Made by a program: the position numbers and the translations under genes. From Kondoa malvinella (lineage: Eukaryota > Basidiomycota > Agaricostilbomycetes > Agaricostilbales > Kondoaceae): a DNA stretch of 64,000 bases. This document shows positions 56,001-64,000 of the stretch, one piece after another. A model generated the notes under the pieces. That model saw only the letters and a program-made list of their open reading frames with translations, searched no databases and was not told where the DNA came from. Each line of letters opens with the position of its first letter. Positions within the stretch are counted from its first letter, which is position 1. The stretch is taken from contig BCIM01000015.1 of assembly GCA_039545315.1 (NCBI GenBank), positions 134,522 through 198,521 of the forward strand. Direction: 5' to 3'.

Positions 56001-59000
56001 GCGATACTTATTTGCCCAACAGGTTTGTTCAAGGCATACTGAATGCGCTCAATGCCGAAATCGCTCTTGGTACTGTATCTACCATCGACGAAGGTGTCAG
56101 ATGGATCGGCTACACTTTCCTCTTTGTGCGAATGCGCAAGAATCCAATGTATGCCTCGCTTTGCTTTGTATAAGATCAACGCTGACTCTAGAACAGGGTG
56201 TATGGCTTAACTCAGGTCGATGTCGAGAACGACCCTTCTTTGGGTCAAAAGAGGCATCAACTCATGACTATCGCCGCGCGACAACTCGCTTCCTACGAGA
56301 TGGTCACCTACGATGCAGACAGCGGCTCGCTGACCTCTACAGACTTGGGCATCACCGCTTCGAAATACTATTTGAACGCAAAGAGTATCGAGACCTTCAA
56401 TCCAATCTTCAAGCCTCGCATGACTGAAGCCGATACCCTATGGGTTCTGAGTCAAAGTCAAGAATTTGAACAGATCGCAGTACGCGATTCAGAAGTCCCA
56501 GAACTCAAAACCTTATCGGAAAGCGTACCTTGTGATATTCGAGCGAGTCAATAGCTATGGACAGACGAAGAAGCTAATCAGGCTTTGTAGGGCGCTGTTC
56601 AAACCACTCCAGGCAAAGTCAATGTTCTGCTGCAAAGCTTCATATCGCGCCGTTTTATCGAAGATTTTGCGCTTGTCAGTGACTCGGCTTACGTGGCACA
56701 GAATGCAGCCCGAATTGCAAGAGCCATGTTCGAAATTGCTGTCAGCCGAAAGTGGTCCGAGTCTGCCAGAGTCATCCTGTCGCTGTGTAAGGCCATCGAA
56801 AGTGAGTCTCGTGCTCGCGGCGCTGACGTAGCTGACCAACTTTTCGGTAGAGCGCATGTGGCCCTTTGACAACCCTATCGGCCAATTTGAACTACCGGCG
56901 GATATTGTCTACAATATCTCACAATACGCCGACGATTGGGATGCTCGTGATCTGGCTGCTTTACCACCTGCTGAACTTGGCGCCTTGATCCACCTCAACG
57001 AACGTCTCGGTACTATGGCTCAAACCGCTGCTTCTCACTTGCCTCGTTTCACCTTCGAATTTGTGCTGGAGCCTCTTGCGTCTGATCTGTTGCGGATTCA
57101 AGTGACAGCCACAAAAGACTTCGTGTGGTCATCTAAGCTCCATGGAAGCATGGAGAATTTCTGGCTGTGGTTGTCAGACGCAGACGACACCAACATACTA
57201 CAAATAACAAGTCTGCAACTGCAAGCAAGCATGTCAGAACTGTCCTTCGAGTTCTTGACAACTGTACCCAAGCTACCTTCGCATTTCAACATTCACCTTA
57301 GCTCCGATCGCTGGATGGATAGCGACGAGACTGTGCTTGTACCCTGTGACGGTGTTCAAATGCCTGCTGTCGAATCGTACAAGACACAATTGCAAGATAT
57401 CCCGCTTTTCAATGTATCAGAGAAGCCAGGTCTGCGGAGGTCGCTCGTCAGATCGCCCGCCAGTCTCGGTCCGATGGAGACACAAGTATATCACTCTCTA
57501 GCCCACACCACTGCAAATTGCATGATTTGCCTGCCGGATCATTTCAATCGATTGCAGCTGGTCCTCCTAAGCATCTTGTGAGTCAACTTTGGGGCTACTT
57601 GATGACTGCTCACCCATTTCCTATTCTAGCGACTGCCTGTCAAAGTCATCAAACGTAGCGATCCTTGTTCTTACCCTACCTAGAAATGTCTTGACGATCA
57701 ATCGATTGATCAAACACCATCTGGGACATCTTGGCTTGAAATGTCAAATCATCCAGAGCGACAGCAAGATCGATGCACAGATAGAAATCGACAGCGGACC
57801 TCGCTGCTTTATTGCAAGTCCATACGCCTTGGCCCATCGATCGACCTCGTCAATGGCTAGTCTGACCGCCAAAGTGTCCCTTGTTGTGGCAGACGAGATT
57901 CACAGCATGAATGCAATCTACGAGACGATGTTGTCCCGTTTGCCCCAGTCTCTTCGGCGTATCTGTTTTTCAGCTCCTATGCTCAACCCTTTGGATCAAG
58001 CTACGTGGCTTCACTGCAAAGAAGAACACGTATACTCTTTCTCCAGCTCAGATCGTTCAACATCGCTCGAGACCAGCTTCCAGACTTTCTCATCTACGAC
58101 AAATCCTACGACTCTCCTCCGCAACATGATCAAGCCGATACACCGTGCTGTGCAATCTGCGGGCTCATCCGCCATATGCTTCGTGTCGTCTCGAAATCAA
58201 TGCCTTATTGCAGCTCTGGCGCTCATCAAGCACTCGGGATCTGATCTGGAAACGCTAGCTTTTGTAGGCGATGGGGAGGTGTTAGAGGTGGTCAGTCAAC
58301 AGATCCGGGATCACGACTCGAAAGAAGCGCTGTTGCATGGCATTGCACTCTACCACGAAGCGATGGCGCCAATAGAGAAGAGGCTCATGATGCAAACATG
58401 GAAGTCTGGAGCAGCTAGGCTGATGGTAGCGACCAGAGGGTGTGCTTGGGTTGACGATCTGGTTGCCCCTCTGGTGATTGTTGCTGGAACACAAGATGCG
58501 TATATTGGCAAAGACGGAACCCGAACACTTCGAGACTACGATATCAACGACCTGCTCCAGATGCAAAGCTGCGCAGCGGCGTCTTCAGCTACCGGCAATA
58601 ACCAATGCCTCATTCTATGCCAACCTGCTCAAGCCGATGTCTACTCTCGCTTTCTACGCGACGGTCTACTCTCGGAATCATCTTTCAGCCAGGACAGTCA
58701 TCTGCAGCTGTATTTGCTCCAGTCCATCTCAGTAAAGGCAACGAGCCGACACGAGCTCATTAAAACCCTGTCAACCACGTTTTGGGCAAGACGGCTGCAT
58801 ACCAACCCAAGTTTTTATGGCTGCCCGGCAGACTTGAGCAGGAATATCTTTGCCTCTCGAAAGATGGACACTGCCTTGGAAGAATTGGCAGATCTCGGTT
58901 GCATCCAGCTTGGGACTCAGGGGTCGCCTTCACTTTGGCCCATCGGAGAATCGGTCTTACTTCGGAAGTACGATATCCAACAATTGAAAGCACTGCAGAA

Positions 59001-59317
59001 GAGCTCCTTTGGCAAAGTCATGGGCCAGCTTGGAAAGGCTATTGATTTACCTAACACCGATCACGATGTCAAGCAAAACCTCTCTCATTATGTGAGCTTC
59101 TTCAAGCGTTTTCTTCGAGCTGTAGCTGACGTCCAGGCAGTTCACTCATCTGCCCAGAGGTGTCCGCGCCAAGCTCGATGTGGCCGACAATGACCTAGAG
59201 GCGTCCAAAGCCAAGATCCTGCTGGTTGGCTTCCTGAACAAGCGGATACCGGCCGATGTGATCCTTCGTTTACAGCAACGGGATGTTGTAGATGTCATGT
59301 TACAAGCTAACGCGTAG
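53062..59317 (+). CDS. SLH1: Slh1/ASCC3 Ski2-like helicase with two cassettes
   Basis: Outer bounds; about 15 or more exons, around 1800-1900 aa. Cassette 1: VCAPTGAGKTDV (Walker A, split by an intron at 54395-54445), [77 protein letters not shown]. Then winged-helix and Sec63 domains. Cassette 2 retains DEIHSMN but the Walker A position reads LPDHFNRLQ and the SAT motif reads SAP, so it is ATPase-dead. The last intron (49 nt, near 59095) splices LSHY to [12 protein letters not shown], giving the end [16 protein letters not shown]. Slh1/ASCC3 is the RQT/ASCC helicase that splits collided ribosomes. A Brr2 assignment is less likely because of the N-terminal region and the RQT-type length. Confidence 0.9.
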
Positions 59318-59326
59318 CATTGTAGC

Positions 59327-61169
59327 CTACTTGATGTATTCGTTAAGCTTTTGCAGCCTACTCAAATGAGTCAGTAAGGCTGTATTAGGCGCAGTGAAGC
59401 ACTTACCTTTCGCCTGCTGCCCTCAGCGTCTCGACGTCTTTGCAATAAGCCAGCCGCACGTATTTGCTACCCATTTCCGCTAGACATTGATTTCAGCGCC
59501 GATGTGACAGCTTTATGAGGAAACTGACCATTTGCAGGCGAATAAAAGTCCGAGGGCGGGATGACAACAACGCCGCAAGTCTTTGCAATGAACCAGGCAG
59601 CTCTCCAATCTGCTGTGCGGTCCTTGATGATGTCGAGTGTTTCGAAAGAATCAGGAATCTGCAAGCGGTCAAGGTCGACAAAGATAAAGTCTGGGTCGAG
59701 GGGATGAGCAAGTTTACTCGAAGCAGATCAGAGACCTACATCCGCCATCCGGGCGTGTGCTGTGCTGGTATCAGAGCAGATCTGAGGAACATTCAGGTAG
59801 CGCTCACTATCCCAATCCCAGCCGGTCAAGTGCTTCAGTCAATACCTCTCTTCGTTCAATATACGCCTGGTTTTGGTCGGCAAAGAAAGTGCCTTGATTC
59901 TCGAATGCAGCCGCAGCGGCCTCTTGCATTGGCGAACTGCTGCAAAAGACCAACCTCGTGCTCGCTGCAGTGGTAGGCTTGACGAGATGTTCCGGACCCA
60001 AAGTCCACCCTATCCTCCAGCCTGTAGCACTAAAGGCTTTACCCATAGATCCGACGGTGATAGTGCGTTCCCAGAAAGATTTGAGGGTAGCTATTCGGAT
60101 GTGCTCGGCAGGCGAGAAAGCGAGGCAATCGTATACTTCGTCAGAGAGGATGATGAGGTTCTTTTCTTCTGCTATGTTGCCGATATCCAGTAGCTCTTTC
60201 TCAGTGAAGACTTTGCCCTGATCCAATACATCAGACGAGCGTACTCGTCGTTGTCAAGGAAAAGGAACGTACAAGAGGATTGGAAGGAGTATTCAGGATA
60301 ATCATCTTTGTCTTTGATGTGATAGCAGCTTGTAGTTCATCCAAATCAAGCGTCCATTGAGAAGCGGAAACAGGTTTCCCGTCCTTACTTTTCTGAGGAG
60401 GTCGCATTGGCACAAAGCGCGGGACACCGCCTTGAAAAGTGATGTTTGCAAGATATTGATCAAAGAAGGCTGTGGCAAGTATCAGCTAGGAAAGATCTTG
60501 ATAGAAAGACGCACGCTCAATGACGATGACTTCGTCACCTGGGTTGATGAAAGCGGTGAGGCAGGCTAAGCACAGCGGTGAGCGAGCGCGATTTGTGATT
60601 GGATACTTCAGACTCACAGAGGATAGCTACATTAGCGCCAGAGTAGATGCCAATTTCTTTGTCTGGGTCTAAATCGCGAGCGAAATGAGGAGAGTAATGC
60701 TTGCTGAGCGCTTTCCGGAGAGCAATTCGACCTTTTGGTAGAGAGTAGTGGTTCGCCTCGACTGTCTGTAGAGCGTTCTCTACTCCCTTGATGGCTTGGT
60801 CGAAGGGTTTCCAGTTCATAAAGCTGCAGCATCATCAGATCACCTGCTGTATCAAAAATGGACAGACCTACCCCTGGCCCAGGTTGATAGAGTCTTTCGG
60901 AACGTAGCCCTGCAGCCTCATAAGCTGAGTTCAGCTTCTGAATCCTTTTGACTCACCGACAGCGGACTTTGGATTCGAAGCACCATCAGCTCTTTGGAAG
61001 GCTCTGCTGCTAATGGAACTCACCTGAAGACAGACCAGACGTCCATCTTACCCATTTCTGGCTGCAGCCTGTCCGACACAGGGAATGGCAGACTCATGTT
61101 GCTAACTTGACGAAATGCACTGGTTAAAGGACGAAGAGGAATTCGAGCAGCTTGTCGAGCTATTGGCAT
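59327..61169 (-). CDS. BNA3: Bna3-type kynurenine/glutamine aminotransferase (PLP)
   Basis: Outer bounds; several introns fixed (60967..61023, 60910..60956). The N-terminus MPIARQAARIPLRPLTSAF is a mitochondrial-targeting type; a second Met at 61097 gives a cytosolic form, as known for KAT enzymes. VFSPLSGYVPKDSINLGQG requires a 10-nt exon (60957..60966). Then HYSLPKGRIALRKALSKHYS, a GANVAI loop, NTPSNPL, LSDEVYDCL, GSMGKAFSATGWRIGW with the PLP lysine, and the C-terminal small domain with FVDLDRL and VRLAYCKD. The enzyme turns kynurenine into kynurenic acid using 2-oxo acids. The model ends ESRLQKLNEYIK; its stop lies 9 nt from the SLH1 stop. Confidence 0.9.
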
Positions 61170-61217
61170 TCGCACCACTGATGCTTTGCTGTGGATATGG
61201 TTGACTCCGTTTAACCT

Positions 61218-61740
61218 CTATGACTCACACAGCTGCCGCGCTGCGTCGATCTGTTGACTTGTTGTTTTCTGTCCACGACCTACCTTTGGCCAGAAGTTCT
61301 CACCGCTCCTCAAGAACCGTGACTATATGGTCTTCGCCCTGCAGAAACTGGGCTTGCATAGCTGCCTCGCTCAAGATGTTATCGATCGACTTGCTTGCGT
61401 GATCTTCTTTGTTTCTGGCTGTGCACTGTATAGCTCGGTCAAGCTGCTCGACACTATCTAGAGACCTTGCTTCGAGCTGAAAGAACTTCATCGCTGCTGT
61501 CCATCCCCACGCATGATACTGCAAAAAGATACTGTTTACAGCGTCTTCGAGCAAACTATCGATATAAAGGCGAACAGCATTACTGAGGGTCTGATCAAGA
61601 AGCAAGTCCTTCCCAATAGCTACAGCAAACTTGTATCTCGCTGCAACTATCGACCGCTTGAAATCACCCGCAATGTAGGCTGTTTAAGCATCACGCTCTG
61701 AAGGCTATCGAACATATCTCTACCCCGCGACTGCTGCCAT
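61218..61740 (-). CDS. small helical protein of unknown function
   Basis: Start MAAVA at 61740, an intron of about 45 nt (gtagag donor, aaacag acceptor), then an open frame through YIAGDFKRSIVAARYKFAVAIGK, DQTLSNAVRLYIDSLLEDAV, WGWTAAMKFFQLEARSLD and EAAMQAQFLQGEDHIVTVL. It ends at 61300, or, after a further 46-nt intron at a gtgaga donor, in RQQIDAARQLCES at 61218. About 135-150 aa, strongly helical and possibly coiled coil. No family recognised. The N-terminal piece, small size and mix of charged helices would suit a subunit of a complex; this is inference. Confidence 0.5.
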
Positions 61741-62471
61741 TACATTTTGTGTCCGGCCAGGAAACGACCCATTTGGTGTGCTCAAGTCCGACATAAGCGA
61801 AGGGGAGTATCATTAGCTGTCTTGATCACGAAGATTCCGTCGTTGCGAGCTGCAAGGACTGCGTGTCTTTCTGATCACGTTTTTTGCTTGGGCATTGGGA
61901 CTGGACAATTTGTCACGCTGTGCAAATAACTTCGAAAACCTGTTTCTACTTAGGCTTTAGCTCAAGGTTCAGCGCGTGTGATCCAGACCGAGTCCCACTG
62001 ATGTGGACACCCGCCTTGATCTTTGTCCAGACCTCATGGCGTCTCGATCATGTCTTGGATTTTCCGTTGACGCGAAAATTACGCGTTCAAACGCGAAATT
62101 GTTCCCTGTAAATGTTCCATTGGATGCGCGAGAGTCGCAGCAGACTTTTGAAGCGGCCTATTGCATCATGTTCGACTACAAATATGGTTCATGTGCCCTC
62201 AATCAACCCACGCTTCGAATGACTCTGACTAAATAAATTGGACCGTTTGACTTTGGCAGCCTAATCTAGGCCAAGGTTACGCTCGGGCATCCGCTTCACC
62301 CCAGATACGTCGGTAATAATTACTTGTCTTGTTCCCGCTTTTCGCTCTGCAACACTTCTCTGCCTGCCTACCACGCTCACGACTACTTTTTACGATCATT
62401 GACTCGCGCTCGAACAATACTGCTACAATTTTTCACTGCTTCTCGAATTATCACCTCCTTCATTCACTATC
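61741..62471. other. divergent intergenic region
   Basis: 730 nt between the small helical gene and the DUF6534-like gene. Short frames on the plus strand (61747..61929, 61884..62111) carry no motif. A pyrimidine-rich stretch (62320-62470) precedes the plus-strand start. Confidence 0.4.
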
Positions 62472-63898
62472 ATGTCTTGCATTGATGCAACAGCAGAAGT
62501 CCAAGCAGTAGCTCTCAGCTACATTTGGTACGCCTCAATCATTGATCTTTACCTTTACCGCGCTGAACCTATTCAGAAGGCAAGGACTCTTCTCTATGAC
62601 TTTCGGAAGCGGCCTGGCAGTCGCTGGTGGCCACTACGTTGCTACAACGACCGACAAACCAGTCTTTCGTCGAATCGTATTGGCTGCTACCATCCTTGAA
62701 ATTCTACACGTCTTGATGGCGGTCACTGACACTGCGTATGTACTTGACGCATGTCTTAGAGTGGGACTGACCGACTTCTCAGGCGGACTTTTGGTGCTCA
62801 TTACGGCAGTGCCGAGGCTGTTTACGGTTAGCTGTGGTCCCTTTCAATCCGGGAACGCCTTTACTCACGTTGGTTCTCAGCTCTTTCACCTTTCTACGTA
62901 TCCAACATGGTCATTGGCGCCGTGCTCGCTTGCCTAGTTCAAAGCTTTTACGCCTGGAGGGTGTATCGGCTTCTGGGCAAGAGACTCGTCTTGCTTTTAG
63001 GCCTTGGTCTCCTCATCACGTTCGCCTTTGTGTCGATGATTGTCGCTCAAATGATTGCTTACAACTCGGCCGATCCTGGTGAGCGACCAATGGACTACTT
63101 CCTTTGTGGAAGTACTGACAGATGGAATAGGTCTCTTCATGTCTGGCGCTCAAACCACAGAGGCCTTCTTGTACATGCGTCTGCCATACGTGAGCTTTGC
63201 TTCGAGGACTTTATGAGATAATATTGAATGTTTGGCCAGATTGCTGCCATTGCTATTGACCTATGCATCTGTGGCTTCACGCTCTTGGCGCTTCACCGTG
63301 CGAGGGCCATGGGACACGCACAAGGAGTTGGACAGTAAGTCTTATCATGCATTTGGTCAACGCAACTCATTCCGCATCACAGAATCGTCAAGCGACTGGT
63401 GGTGCTTACGATCACCAGCAACGGTCTTACTACTACCTACTGCATCATCTTACTGGCTACATCCCTGCGTGCTACCGAGGCGTTCTGGTAATCTACCCAA
63501 TAAGCCCAGACGAATCGCGCTGATCTCTCTGCAGGGCTCTCACCTCGCCTGTATGCGACTATTACATGCTCACACTCCTCGTCTGGCTTTACGGACGCCG
63601 ATCGAACGAAGGCTACCAGTCGCAAGGCTCTGGACCATCTGGCTCTGGATCCAGCTCTGGCAACTCGGACTCGAACAAATCTGGAAACAGCATCTCTACG
63701 TCTACGCCGACAAAAGGTCGCGCACGCAGCCAGTTTGGTCAAATCTCACCTGTCATCGACTACTCAAAGAGCATTCACATTTCGACTGTCCGAGAAATTC
63801 AGAATTGTGGAGATAGCGAGATGCAGACCTATGTCGACAAAGACGAAGACTTTGACACCGCCGACCTGTCCTACAACAGCGAGAAGCAATCGGCTTGA
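62472..63898 (+). CDS. DUF6534-like multi-pass membrane protein
   Basis: Model join(62472..62527, 62580..62735, 62783..62826, 62881..63078, 63131..63189, 63240..63334, 63383..63487, 63535..63898), 358 aa; introns 47-54 nt. Seven hydrophobic helices are visible (SYIWQGLFSMTFGSGLAVAG, LAATILEILHVLMAV, YVSNMVIGAVLACLVQSFYAWRVYRLL, VLLLGLGLLITFAFVSMIVAQ, IAAIAIDLCICGFTLLAL, LVVLTITSNGLTTTYCIILLA, YYMLTLLVWLYGRR). HYGSAEAV before helix 3 and QSFYAWRVYRL match the basidiomycete DUF6534 pattern. A Ser/Gly-rich C-terminal tail with acidic end follows. Function is unknown; such genes are expanded in Agaricomycotina. Confidence 0.8.
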
Positions 63899-64000
63899 GA
63901 GGCTACAAGGGTTTTCACTTTCGTTTATGTTAAATAGTACAGGGAACACGGGGTTCAGCAGAACACATACATTCATTAAATAGCCATACACGAGATATAT

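Noticed and set aside
1..64000. Secondary-metabolite gene cluster (flavoprotein, DUF1772, ABC transporter, LPMO)
   Set aside because: No synthase, terpene cyclase or NRPS/PKS core gene is present and the genes are separated by housekeeping genes.

Overview
This is nuclear DNA of a fungus, most probably a basidiomycete. Nearly every gene is cut by short spliceosomal introns. I rebuilt more than 100 of them by joining reading frames: most are 44-60 nt, with GT(G/A/C)AGT-like donors, CTGAC/CTAAC branch sites and YAG acceptors. Family content agrees: a chitin-active AA11 LPMO, a DUF6534-like 7-TM protein, Cdc50, Mtw1, Lst8, Slh1/ASCC3 and an ABCC transporter. There are no operons; genes lie on both strands as divergent and convergent pairs. 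No species is claimed.

Layout. 0-5 kb: a secreted Ser-rich protein with dibasic sites (-), NADAR/YbiA protein (+), TMEM242-like membrane protein (-), CZIB/UPF0587 zinc protein (+). 5-13 kb: a Ser/Pro-rich protein (+), an intron-rich secreted protein (+), LST8 (-), an uncharacterised basic Ser/Pro-tailed protein (-) and a Gag-like ORF (-). 13-24 kb: an intronless GT64-like glycosyltransferase (-), monoglyceride-lipase-like hydrolase (+), AA11 LPMO with two C-terminal Cys modules (+), CDC50 (-), MTW1 (-), DUF1772 protein (+). 24-33 kb: a class-A-flavoprotein-like protein (-), LCP5/neuroguidin (+), EFM5 methyltransferase (-), Fe-type alcohol dehydrogenase (+), biotin synthase (+). 33-40 kb: ABCC transporter (-) divergent from a dienelactone hydrolase (+). 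40-42 kb: gene-poor repeats with a probable intron-containing tRNA-Lys. 42-52 kb: HSL-type lipase (-), large Pro-rich/RGG protein (-), LTA4H-type aminopeptidase (+), SIRT4-type sirtuin (-). 53-64 kb: SLH1/ASCC3 helicase (+), BNA3-type aminotransferase (-), a small helical protein (-), DUF6534-like membrane protein (+).

The most unusual signal is architectural. At least ten genes need exons of about 2-30 nt to keep both the reading frame and the conserved residues. Examples are a 5-nt exon that completes the CXXC of CZIB, an 8-nt exon holding the HGF motif of the lipase, a 12-nt exon coding GYDH in LST8, a 6-nt exon in the dienelactone hydrolase, a 10-nt exon in BNA3, and an apparent 2-nt exon in MTW1. 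LST8 also has a GC-AG intron, and biotin synthase appears to need a GT-TG intron. All gene models come from frame and motif continuity by eye, so single junctions may be wrong.
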